Source of the DNA: Acidobacteriota bacterium
GTDB taxonomy: Bacteria > Acidobacteriota > UBA6911 > RPQK01 > JADFOI01
DNA: 5,525 nucleotides
Assembly (NCBI GenBank): GCA_030624355.1
Contig: JAUXKG010000194.1
Coordinates: 1-5,525 of the forward strand
Reading direction: 5' to 3'
Part shown: positions 1 to 5,167 of the stretch, one piece after another
How the letters are laid out: each line of letters starts with the position of its first letter
How positions within the stretch are numbered: position 1 is the first letter of the stretch
Made by a program: the position numbers and the translations under genes
Notes under the pieces: generated by a model
Seen by the model: the letters and a program-made list of their open reading frames with translations, nothing else
Told to the model about the DNA's origin: nothing
Database searches by the model: none

Positions 1-1
1 G

Positions 2-259
2 TATCCCCATCTTGAGAGCGAGATGCATACGATTCGCGTTAGCCTTCTGGAGATCGTGGGCCTGCGTGGCAGCCGGTCGGCACTACCAATCGTCGAGGAG
101 ATGGCGAAGCATCCCAATCCGGATATCTCTGCCTCGGCCAACCTGGCCGCCAGGCGCCTTCGAGGACGTGAAGCAGGATCGGAAGTACAAGATTCCTCCG
201 AGTCCCGCAATTCGCAGCTCAGTATCCAAAGTTCGGATATCCAGGTTCCTGCAAGTTAA
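2..259 (+). CDS. HEAT-repeat protein, C-terminal end (5' partial)
   Basis: This reading frame is open from the left edge of the window to a TAA at 257-259, giving about 85 visible residues. The first 50 or so fit one HEAT/PBS-lyase-type helical repeat: an amphipathic helix (IRVSLLEIVGLRGSRSALPIVEEM), a KHPNPD turn, and a second helix (ISASANLAARRLRG). The turn followed by an Ala-rich helix is typical of HEAT_2-like repeats. Such repeats form scaffolds for protein contacts, so no specific reaction can be given. The last 35 residues are Ser/Gln-rich and look disordered. The gene is truncated by the window, so its true start, domain order and any signal peptide are unseen. The stop overlaps that of the convergent decarboxylase gene by 4 bp. 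A different repeat type (for example TPR) is less likely. The HEAT call is a pattern judgement from a single repeat. Confidence 0.6.
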   Translation, partial: YPHLESEMHTIRVSLLEIVGLRGSRSALPIVEEMAKHPNPDISASANLAARRLRGREAGSEVQDSSESRNSQLSIQSSDIQVPAS

Positions 260-1725
260 TCCTTCAAATCCAGGTCAGGCCAAATTTCATCAATCCGCCG
301 CTTGATCTCCTCTGACATGATGATCTCATCAGGCCACTGGCGTTGAAAGCCTTCTTCGGGCCACTTTTGGGTGGCGTCTATGCCCATCTTGGAACCGAAG
401 TTGGGTTGCCGGGAGGCGTGATCCAGCGAATCGACTGGACCTAAGACAAACTGGATGTCCCGTTCCGGGTCGATGTGGTTCAGGGTTTTCCAAACCACCT
501 GGCTGTAGTTTCTGAGATCAGTTCCTTCATCGAGGACCACGATGCATTTGGAAAACATGGCTTGTCCCAGTCCCCAAATAGCGCTCATGATTTTGCGTGC
601 CTGTCCCGGGTAACGCTTTCGGATGCTGATGAGAATCAGATTGTGGAAGATACCTTCGAAGGGCATATGCATGTCGATGATTTCAGGCAATTGCTTTCGG
701 ATTAGAGGCAGAAAAGCACGTTCCACGGCATGGCCCATGTAACAGTCTTCCTGGGGTGGTTTGCCCACAATGATCGACTGGTAGATTGGACTCTTGCGGT
801 GAGTCATACAGGTGACATGGAACACTGGATAAGAGTCTTCCAAGGAATAGTATCCGGTATGATCCCCGAAAGGGCCTTCCGTTCTGAGCTCATCCAGATC
901 GACGTATCCCTCCAAGACAATCTCTGCATTGGCCGGGACCTCCAGGCCCACCGTCTTACAGCGAACCAGCTCTACAGGATGTCCGCGCAGGAAGCCTGCA
1001 AAAAGCATTTCATCCAGATCGTCAGGCAGAGGAGTAATGCCGGAGAACACCACTGCGGGATCCGCTCCAATGGCTACTGCCACCTCGATGCGGCCCTTCT
1101 CCGGAGATCCCTTCCGGATCCGGTCGGCCTCCCCAAAATGGTAGGCACCATGTTTATGGGTCTGCCAGTGCATCGCGGTAGTAGTGTCGTCGAAGACCTG
1201 CATTCGATACACGCCACAATTCCGCTTGCCCGTTTCCGGATTCTTGCTGAAGATCAGGGGAAGGGTGATGAAACGGCCGGCATCCTGTGGCCAGCATTGA
1301 AGAATGGGAAATTCAAGCAGTGAAAAGTTATCTCTGACCACCTCCTGACAGGGACCGGAGCGGACTGTCTTGGGAACGAAGCTGGCCAAATCAGCCAACT
1401 TGGGAAGCATCTTGAGCTTCTCCAACAGGCCATCCGGAGTCTTGATTTCAAGCAGCAGATCCATTCTCTCGGCGATTTCGTCCAGCGATTCGACGCCTAG
1501 AGCCAAGCTCATGCGCCGGTAGGATCCGAAAGCGTTGATGAGGAGCGGGTGGGAGGAGCCTTTCGGGTTTTCAAACAGCAGTGCGGGCCCCATCTTCTTG
1601 GAGACTCGGTCGGTAATTTCACTGATCTCCAGAACAGGATCGACCGGGAGCTGAATTCGTTTTAGCTCGCCCTCCTCTTCCAGTCTGGCAATGAAGTCGC
1701 GAAGATCTTTATAGGGATAGGCCAT
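256..1725 (-). CDS. ubiD: UbiD-family prenyl-FMN-dependent decarboxylase
   Basis: This is a complete 489-residue protein, close to the usual UbiD length of about 490-500. The family performs reversible non-oxidative decarboxylation of aromatic or unsaturated acids using prenylated FMN; in quinone synthesis the substrate is 4-hydroxy-3-polyprenylbenzoate or a menaquinone-pathway equivalent. Visible signatures are the N-terminal YKDLRDFIARLEEEGEL segment, the cofactor/metal segment NCGVYRMQ (N169, catalytic-type R174), H190 after W187, and TPLPDDLDE with E239 as probable metal ligand. The core EGPFGDHTGYY (E283 to D288) is the UbiD form of the E-x4-E/D active-site pair. The ATG start overlaps the TGA of the upstream 125-residue gene by one base (TGATG), which implies translational coupling. 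No ubiX flavin prenyltransferase lies in the window, so the cofactor supply must be elsewhere. Family assignment is very secure. The exact substrate is not: ubiquinone, futalosine-route menaquinone (MqnL-like) or another aromatic acid are all possible, so the symbol is used in the family sense. Confidence 0.93.
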   Translation of the reverse strand: MAYPYKDLRDFIARLEEEGELKRIQLPVDPVLEISEITDRVSKKMGPALLFENPKGSSHPLLINAFGSYRRMSLALGVESLDEIAERMDLLLEIKTPDGLLEKLKMLPKLADLASFVPKTVRSGPCQEVVRDNFSLLEFPILQCWPQDAGRFITLPLIFSKNPETGKRNCGVYRMQVFDDTTTAMHWQTHKHGAYHFGEADRIRKGSPEKGRIEVAVAIGADPAVVFSGITPLPDDLDEMLFAGFLRGHPVELVRCKTVGLEVPANAEIVLEGYVDLDELRTEGPFGDHTGYYSLEDSYPVFHVTCMTHRKSPIYQSIIVGKPPQEDCYMGHAVERAFLPLIRKQLPEIIDMHMPFEGIFHNLILISIRKRYPGQARKIMSAIWGLGQAMFSKCIVVLDEGTDLRNYSQVVWKTLNHIDPERDIQFVLGPVDSLDHASRQPNFGSKMGIDATQKWPEEGFQRQWPDEIIMSEEIKRRIDEIWPDLDLKD

Positions 1726-2102
1726 CAGATGCCTGCCTTCAGACGAAAGTCTTTTAACTCCCTCTCGAATTGAGCTCGGTCCAGGGTCTCAGTTTCCTGA
1801 CCTCGCTGGATTGTGAAGATGGACGCCTGCTTGACCACTCTGTCGGGGGAAGGAAAGTCTGACAGCTCGTTGAGTGACAGGTAGCGTTGGTAGTTGTTCA
1901 GGTGCTTGAGTCCGCTGCCGTCGATCTGAATGAAGCCGACTTGCGGATCTCCCAGATTGATCTGGCAATCCTTGACCTCACAAAAATTGACGATATCCTC
2001 GATGATCAAATCCAGACTCCCTTGCGCGATCCCTGGAAAGATTGTGATCAGTTGGCGGATCTTTCCTGTTTTTATTCTGCTTTCTACGTCCACTCCGGTC
2101 AA
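1725..2102 (-). CDS. Conserved-looking hypothetical protein upstream of ubiD
   Basis: This 125-residue frame is not recognised. Codon use supports real coding: third positions are mostly G or C, with CTG, ATC, GAG, AAG and CAG favoured, as in the neighbours. The composition is soluble, with no signal peptide or membrane segment. There is a hydrophobic middle (SLDLIIEDIVNF, QVGFIQIDGSGLKHL) that could form an alpha/beta core, and a charged C-terminal helix (DRAQFERELKDFRLKAG). Three cysteines are scattered without a metal motif. The frame contains no ATG; the longest form begins with TTG at 2102-2100, GTG at 2093-2091 is an alternative, and neither has a clear ribosome-binding site, so the start is uncertain. 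The TGA overlaps the ubiD ATG by one base, suggesting co-translation and perhaps a role tied to the decarboxylase. It could also be the surviving C-terminal part of a once longer gene, since the frame stays open with no usual start back to a stop at 2163-2165. Confidence 0.65.
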   Translation of the reverse strand: MTGVDVESRIKTGKIRQLITIFPGIAQGSLDLIIEDIVNFCEVKDCQINLGDPQVGFIQIDGSGLKHLNNYQRYLSLNELSDFPSPDRVVKQASIFTIQRGQETETLDRAQFERELKDFRLKAGI

Positions 2103-2155
2103 TGTGGAAAAAAGATTGAGAGAAAATCGGGCCGGAGGATCAACAGAATAAGGAA

Positions 2156-2164
2156 TGCTATATT
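2156..2164 (+). promoter_or_regulatory. Candidate extended -10 promoter of nfo
   Basis: TGCTATATT matches the extended -10 form (TGn followed by a TATAAT-like hexamer). Transcription would start near 2171, giving a leader of about 50 nt before the nfo ATG at 2220. There is no good -35 at 16-18 bp, which extended -10 promoters can tolerate. This is the best plus-strand candidate in the 117-bp gap between the divergent genes. Confidence 0.4.
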
Positions 2165-2189
2165 AGTCTCCACCGTGACCGAACAGCAA
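2160..2189 (-). promoter_or_regulatory. Candidate promoter of the orphan-ubiD operon
   Basis: On the minus strand TTGCTG (2189-2184) is followed after 18 bp by TAATAT (2165-2160). The match is moderate. It overlaps the candidate nfo -10 on the other strand, so the two divergent units may compete for polymerase. The leader to the TTG start would be about 50 nt. Confidence 0.3.
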
Positions 2190-2219
2190 GCTTCTTCAGG
2201 AAACTCGAAAAGAGGGCGG

Positions 2220-3080
2220 ATGAAGAAGAGAACCCTTCTCTTGGGCGCTCACATGTCGATTGCCGGAGGCACTCCCTTGGCCCTGGAGAGAGCTCGTCGA
2301 GCAGGCTGTAATGTCCTTCAGATTTTTGTGAAGAACAATAATCGCTGGAAGGGCAAGATACTCTCTGACGAGGAAGCGAAACTCTTCCACCACCGCCGGG
2401 CCAGTTCGAAAGTGCGGGAAGTGGTGGCCCATGACAGTTATCTGATCAATCTAGCTTCTCCCGACAACGAATTGTGGAGTCGTTCGATCGAGGCTCTGCT
2501 GGATGAGCTGGATCGATGTGAGCGCCTGGGGTTGAGCTATCTGGTCACCCATCCCGGAGCTCACGTAGGAAGCGGAGAGGAAGAGGGGATCCGAAGAATT
2601 GCAAGGGCTCTTGACCGGGTCCATCAGGAAAGCGGTGACCTTAGTGTTCGCGTCGCTCTGGAAACCACGGCCGGACAGGGGAGCAGCATCGGATACCGAT
2701 TCGAACATCTGCGTGACATTCTGGAGCTCTGTCGTTATCCCGAGCGAGTCTCTGTCTGTGTGGACACCTGTCATATCTTTGCAGCCGGTTATGATATTCG
2801 GGAAGAGAACGGCTATCTGAGAACCGTGGAGAGATTCGACCAAATTGTCGGATTGGACAAGCTGTGCCTATTCCACTTCAATGACAGCAAGCGTGAGCTG
2901 GGGAGTCGGGTGGATCGACACGATCACATCGGGCAGGGCAAGATCGGGACTCCCGCCTTCGCCTGGATCCTGAACGATCCACGCTTTGACGGCGTTCCCA
3001 AGATCTTGGAGACTCCCAAGGGCAAAACAAACAGGGAAGACCGGCGAAATCTCAAGCTGCTGAGATCGCTGGCTTGTTAG
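2220..3080 (+). CDS. nfo: Endonuclease IV (AP endonuclease, base-excision repair)
   Basis: This 286-residue protein matches the usual length of about 280-285. Endonuclease IV cleaves the DNA backbone 5' to abasic sites and removes 3'-blocking groups, using a trinuclear zinc centre in a TIM-barrel fold. All nine expected metal ligands are visible: H71 (HDSYLINLAS), H111 (HPGAH), E148 (ALETTAGQG), D182 and H185 (VDTCH), H219 (FHFNDSK), D232 and H234 (RVDRHDHIGQG) and E264 (LETPKG). The N-terminal LGAHMSIAGG aligns with the family start, which fixes the ATG at 2220 although the frame is open much further upstream; GAGG at 2212-2215 is a close-spaced ribosome-binding site. The stop codon TAG (3078-3080) is the first three bases of an inverted-repeat element, so the last residues (SLAC) and the stop may reflect an insertion. 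The missing tail, if any, would be short and beyond the catalytic core. Activity is expected to be intact. Confidence 0.96.
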   Translation: MKKRTLLLGAHMSIAGGTPLALERARRAGCNVLQIFVKNNNRWKGKILSDEEAKLFHHRRASSKVREVVAHDSYLINLASPDNELWSRSIEALLDELDRCERLGLSYLVTHPGAHVGSGEEEGIRRIARALDRVHQESGDLSVRVALETTAGQGSSIGYRFEHLRDILELCRYPERVSVCVDTCHIFAAGYDIREENGYLRTVERFDQIVGLDKLCLFHFNDSKRELGSRVDRHDHIGQGKIGTPAFAWILNDPRFDGVPKILETPKGKTNREDRRNLKLLRSLAC

Positions 3081-3093
3081 CCCGCATTTCTCA
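3078..3093 (+). repeat. Left terminal inverted repeat
   Basis: The 16 bases TAGCCCGCATTTCTCA are the exact reverse complement of 3229-3244. Pairing breaks at the next outward base (T3077 against T3245). The first three bases are the nfo stop codon. Confidence 0.85.
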
Positions 3094-3122
3094 CACTCCC
3101 TCTACTGCTGTGCCTCATCCAT

Positions 3123-3199
3123 CCGCCCTGCCTGCGTTTCGCTCGGTCGGCCTATTGGTACGTCTGTGCGGGCCTCGGTCGCAGGCCTTGTCAGGGCGG
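3123..3199. repeat. Internal nested inverted repeat of the element
   Basis: CCGCCCTG (3123-3130) pairs with CAGGGCGG (3192-3199), and the adjoining CCTGCG (3131-3136) pairs with CGCAGG (3180-3185), leaving a 6-nt bulge at 3186-3191 and a 43-nt apical loop. Together with the terminal repeats this could fold a transcript of either strand into one long branched hairpin. Confidence 0.6.
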
Positions 3200-3228
3200 C
3201 GCCTGAGACTCCTCGCTACGAGACAGTA

Positions 3229-3244
3229 TGAGAAATGCGGGCTA
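3229..3244 (-). repeat. Right terminal inverted repeat
   Basis: TGAGAAATGCGGGCTA is the perfect 16-bp partner of the left repeat at 3078-3093. It is followed by TTAGAG and then 38 bp of unassigned sequence before the end of the minus-strand zinc-ribbon gene. Confidence 0.85.
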
Positions 3245-3282
3245 TTAGAGAAAAGGGATATAGATCCGGCCAGAGGTTGACC

Positions 3283-3669
3283 CTACCCGTCCTTTTTCAG
3301 CGCTACCCTTGCGCGGTGGTTGCAGTAAGGACAGCGGAATTCCACAACAGCATCGCTGAATTCGGTGTAGGTGACGTAGCAGTCATCAAAGGGGCAGCGA
3401 ATAGACTGTCCGATCCTGTAGCGCTCCAGAAAATAGTCCAGATGCAGCGGCTTCCAGGGCTCTCCAGCACCGGGTTGATTCCAGGTGAAGTGAGCCTGGC
3501 AGTCAGGACAGCTGACAGCAACCTTCAGATGTGGGTCAGGGGAGTCGTAGATGGACTCGAATTGAAGAATCTCTCCACAGCGGGAACAGCGCGGGTTTTC
3601 CCCTTCCTCGGAGGGACCAAAATAATGTTTGATGATCTCTTCCTTCTCTTTGTCGGAGTAGTTGTCCAT
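3283..3669 (-). CDS. Small protein with two zinc ribbons, unknown function
   Basis: This 128-residue acidic-N-terminal protein has eight cysteines arranged as two four-Cys sites. The first is C28-x2-C31 with C54-x2-C57 (PRCSRCGE and VSCPDCQA). The second is C92-x4-C97 with C113-x2-C116 (RCPFDDC and RCPYCNHRA). These are zinc-ribbon knuckles, so zinc binding is well supported; nucleic-acid or protein binding is inference. The first residues (DNYSDKEKEEIIKHYFG) form a likely charged helix. No membrane segment or signal peptide is seen, so it is probably cytoplasmic. The ATG at 3669-3667 lies only 4 bp beyond the stop of the upstream site-2 protease gene and has no strong ribosome-binding site, which suggests coupled translation as the last gene of the HU-protease operon. 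The specific family was not recognised, and a rubredoxin-type electron carrier is unlikely because the spacing is irregular and there are two full sites. Confidence 0.8.
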   Translation of the reverse strand: MDNYSDKEKEEIIKHYFGPSEEGENPRCSRCGEILQFESIYDSPDPHLKVAVSCPDCQAHFTWNQPGAGEPWKPLHLDYFLERYRIGQSIRCPFDDCYVTYTEFSDAVVEFRCPYCNHRARVALKKDG

Positions 3670-3673
3670 CAGG

Positions 3674-4654
3674 CTAAAGCTGGCCTACATGGGACACAAC
3701 ACGCACCGGCACTACGATAAAGGTCAAAATCAAGAGGATCAGACCTGCCAGAGCGAGCAGCAGGCGTCCCTTGTCCAGAGAAGGAAACTCGCTGTGCGGC
3801 TGCGGGTGACGGAAGCCCAGGAAGAGGAGAATCATGGCGAAGAGCAGGTATGCCGGCATGGGCCAGGAGGAGAGGCTGACAGCAATCAGGGCCACGAAGG
3901 TGATCCGGGAGACGATGCGATGACCCCGGGGCCCCAGGATGGCGTACACGATGTGGCCACCGTCCAACTGACCGATGGGAAGCAGGTTGAGGCTGGTGGC
4001 CAACATTCCAAACCAGGCCGCCCATCCGATGGGATGCAGGTTGATGCTGGCTTCGGCTCCCCCCGGGAAAAAGAGCCAGGCAGCCAGGCGAAACAAGAGG
4101 GGCTCTCCGAACTCCAGGCCCCCTTCAGCAGAGACAGTAAAGATGAACACCTTGGAGTTATGCAGTCCTAAGATGAGAATCGGCACGACGAAGACGAATC
4201 CGGCCAGGGGGCCTGCGATCCCCACATCGAAAAGCTGGCGACGGTTGGCAAACATGGATTTGATTCGAATGATGGCGCCAAAGGTGCCGAACATAAAGGG
4301 TGGTGGTGCCGGTATAACATAGGGCAGCGTGGCCTTGATGCCGTAGTGGCGGCAGGTCAGGTAATGCCCCATCTCGTGGGCCAGCAGGATCAGCAGGATA
4401 GCAAGAGAGAAGGGGAGACCGTGAAGAAGGTCCAAAGGGTGGGTGAAGGCTCTGGTGAGTAGGACCATGGCTTCATCCGGAGTGGAGCTGACAAAACCGA
4501 TATGAAACCAGAAGCCGGCGCCCAGGGTGGTGAGGAAGGTGGCTGCCAGCAGAATCGCCGGAAGCAGGACTCTAGTTTTCTCGGGCGGCGCCGACGATTC
4601 GAAATCAATCCGGAATTCTGAGAGCGGCTCGGAAGGCAGGTGTTCCCGATTCAA
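3674..4654 (-). CDS. M50 site-2 protease family membrane metalloprotease
   Basis: This 326-residue polytopic membrane protein carries the M50 signature HEMGH (H93, E94, H97), which binds catalytic zinc inside a membrane helix, and NLLPIGQLDGGH with D231 as third ligand. IAGPLAG (146-152) and PPFMFGTFGAIIRIKS (118-133) are typical of the EGY-like branch found in plants, cyanobacteria and many other bacteria. Hydrophobic segments lie near 29-50, 81-100, 143-163, 208-226, 249-280 and 297-317. Family members cut transmembrane segments of substrates such as anti-sigma factors in regulated intramembrane proteolysis, but the substrate here is unknown. The start is a TTG at 4654-4652, forced because an in-frame TAG (the HU stop) lies three codons upstream and the next Met is residue 63, past the first helix. 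No ribosome-binding site precedes it, so translation probably depends on re-initiation after HU. The next gene follows after 4 bp. Confidence 0.92.
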   Translation of the reverse strand: MNREHLPSEPLSEFRIDFESSAPPEKTRVLLPAILLAATFLTTLGAGFWFHIGFVSSTPDEAMVLLTRAFTHPLDLLHGLPFSLAILLILLAHEMGHYLTCRHYGIKATLPYVIPAPPPFMFGTFGAIIRIKSMFANRRQLFDVGIAGPLAGFVFVVPILILGLHNSKVFIFTVSAEGGLEFGEPLLFRLAAWLFFPGGAEASINLHPIGWAAWFGMLATSLNLLPIGQLDGGHIVYAILGPRGHRIVSRITFVALIAVSLSSWPMPAYLLFAMILLFLGFRHPQPHSEFPSLDKGRLLLALAGLILLILTFIVVPVRVVSHVGQL

Positions 4655-4660
4655 GATGGG

Positions 4661-4930
4661 CTATTGAGTGAAGCGGATTTCCTTGCCTGGCTTGAATCGG
4701 ACCGTCTTGCCGGGAGGAATAGGGACTTCGTCACCGGTCCTGGGGTTTCGACCTATGCCGCTTTTGCGAGGTTTCACGACGAAAACACCAAAGCCTCTGA
4801 GTTCGATGCGCTCCCCTCTCCTCATTGCATCTTTCAAAGCGTTCAGAACGGCGTCGACAGCAACTTCAGATTTGACCTTGGTAATGCCCATTCTGGCGGC
4901 CACACGAGAGACGATACCCTGTTTGATCAC
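4661..4930 (-). CDS. HU/IHF-family DNA-binding protein
   Basis: With a GTG start at 4930-4928 this is an 89-residue protein, the normal HU length. HU dimers bind and bend DNA with two beta arms. The dimer core (IVSRVAARMGITKVKSEVAVDAVLNAL) is followed by the RGFGVF turn (45-50), the arm tip GRNPRTG (60-66) with intercalating P63, and the C-terminal FKPGKEIRF. The reading frame runs back to an ATG at 5050, but that extension lies upstream of a near-consensus promoter and lacks HU-like sequence, whereas GGAGGA stands 11 nt before the GTG; the short form is therefore chosen. It is the first gene of an operon with the M50 protease, whose frame continues after only a TAG and two codons. Sequence alone does not separate HU from an IHF-like role. 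Confidence 0.95.
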   Translation of the reverse strand: MIKQGIVSRVAARMGITKVKSEVAVDAVLNALKDAMRRGERIELRGFGVFVVKPRKSGIGRNPRTGDEVPIPPGKTVRFKPGKEIRFTQ

Positions 4931-4941
4931 GGCTTCAGAAT

Positions 4942-4947
4942 TCCTCC
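4942..4947 (-). promoter_or_regulatory. Ribosome-binding site of the HU gene
   Basis: GGAGGA on the minus strand lies 11 nt before the GTG at 4930. It is a strong anti-16S match, slightly far from the start, and it decides for the 89-residue form over the upstream ATG. Confidence 0.75.
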
Positions 4948-4961
4948 ATAAATTGTTAATT

Positions 4962-4986
4962 CGACTATACTTGCCTTCAATAGTCG
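4962..4986. promoter_or_regulatory. Candidate operator dyad overlapping the HU promoter
   Basis: CGACTAT (4962-4968) and ATAGTCG (4980-4986) are perfect 7-bp inverted arms 11 bp apart, so their centres are about 18 bp apart. The dyad covers the -10 and the whole spacer, where a bound dimer would block polymerase. The regulator is unknown; autoregulation by a local protein is possible but not shown. Confidence 0.4.
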
Positions 4987-4992
4987 TGTCAA
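4964..4992 (-). promoter_or_regulatory. Sigma70-type promoter of the HU operon
   Basis: TTGACA (4992-4987) and TATAGT (4969-4964) are separated by exactly 17 bp. The -35 is perfect consensus and the -10 has five of six matches. Transcription should begin near 4957, leaving a leader of about 26 nt that holds the GGAGGA site. This predicts strong expression of HU and the two downstream genes. Confidence 0.8.
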
Positions 4993-5113
4993 GGCAGGAA
5001 GTAGTCTCTTTTACATCAGAGAGACAGGACACTGGTGTCTCGCCGCTCAAATGAGTGTATGCTCGAAGCGGGGCCTACAAAGTGTTCATCCGTGCGAGAA
5101 GGCCTTCGGATGA

Positions 5114-5142
5114 TTACGGCACTGCAGCAGAGAATTTATGAA
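5114..5142 (+). promoter_or_regulatory. Weak candidate promoter of dcd
   Basis: TTACGG (5114-5119), 17 bp, then TATGAA (5137-5142) gives a moderate sigma70 match with a leader of about 20 nt before the dcd start. Other weak hexamers exist in the 220-bp gap, so this is tentative. Confidence 0.3.
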
Positions 5143-5153
5143 TAGTCCGGCCT

Positions 5154-5159
5154 AAGGAG
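5154..5159 (+). promoter_or_regulatory. Ribosome-binding site of dcd
   Basis: AAGGAG ends 8 nt before the ATG at 5168-5170, an optimal spacing that fixes the dcd start. Confidence 0.8.
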
Positions 5160-5167
5160 AAGTCTCT

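Larger units (their letters stand above)
3078..3244. mobile_element. MITE-like non-autonomous inverted-repeat element (167 bp)
   Basis: The segment is bounded by perfect 16-bp inverted repeats, TAGCCCGCATTTCTCA on the left and TGAGAAATGCGGGCTA on the right. It contains no convincing gene. A nested inverted repeat lies inside: CCGCCCTG+CCTGCG (3123-3136) against CGCAGG+CAGGGCGG (3180-3185 and 3192-3199). An octamer CTCGGTCG occurs twice in direct orientation (3142-3149, 3174-3181), and there is a GGCGCC palindrome (3198-3203) and a small CTCG/CGAG hairpin (3212-3222). It sits exactly between the convergent nfo and zinc-ribbon genes and is GC-rich compared with the sequence to its right. TTAG occurs just outside the left 13-bp core (3077-3080) and just outside the right repeat (3245-3248), but this is an asymmetric match, so a target-site duplication is not established. 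The parent transposase family is not identified. Alternatives are a REP/BIME-like repeat or a structured bidirectional terminator. Confidence 0.6.

Noticed and set aside
12..305. Alternative plus-strand frame of 97 residues over the HEAT gene
   Set aside because: Its residues (many Trp, Arg and Pro) show no domain, and the overlapping frame gives a proper HEAT repeat.
730..1323. Plus-strand frame of 197 residues within ubiD
   Set aside because: It is antisense to the conserved active-site region of UbiD and has no recognisable domain; it is a shadow of codon bias.
1887..2219. Long in-frame N-terminal extension of endonuclease IV (frame open from 1887)
   Set aside because: It lies antisense to the 125-residue gene, its sequence is biased and unlike any Nfo, and the family start aligns with the ATG at 2220.
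3074..3280. Plus-strand frame of 68 residues spanning the inverted-repeat element
   Set aside because: It overlaps the end of nfo and consists almost wholly of repeat DNA; there is no ribosome-binding site and no domain.
3245..3282. Rho-independent terminator between the element and the zinc-ribbon gene
   Set aside because: No GC-rich stem followed by a T-run is found on either strand; any termination here would depend on the inverted-repeat element itself.
3662..4171. Plus-strand frame of 169 residues opposite the protease
   Set aside because: It is a low-complexity Gln/Glu/Gly-rich translation antisense to the conserved M50 motifs.
5004..5039. Small inverted repeats (GTCTCT/AGAGAC at 5004-5025; GACAC/GTGTC at 5028-5039) as a terminator or riboswitch
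   Set aside because: The arms are only 5-6 bp with no following T-run and no match to a known riboswitch; they are within chance expectation for a 220-bp gap.
4931..5050. Forty-residue N-terminal extension of HU starting from ATG at 5050
   Set aside because: The ATG is upstream of the strong promoter and likely transcription start; the GTG at 4930 has a GGAGGA site and yields the standard HU length.
5051..5113. Possible 20-residue leader peptide (ATG at 5051) upstream of dcd
   Set aside because: There is no ribosome-binding site, no regulatory residue run and no attenuator hairpin following it.
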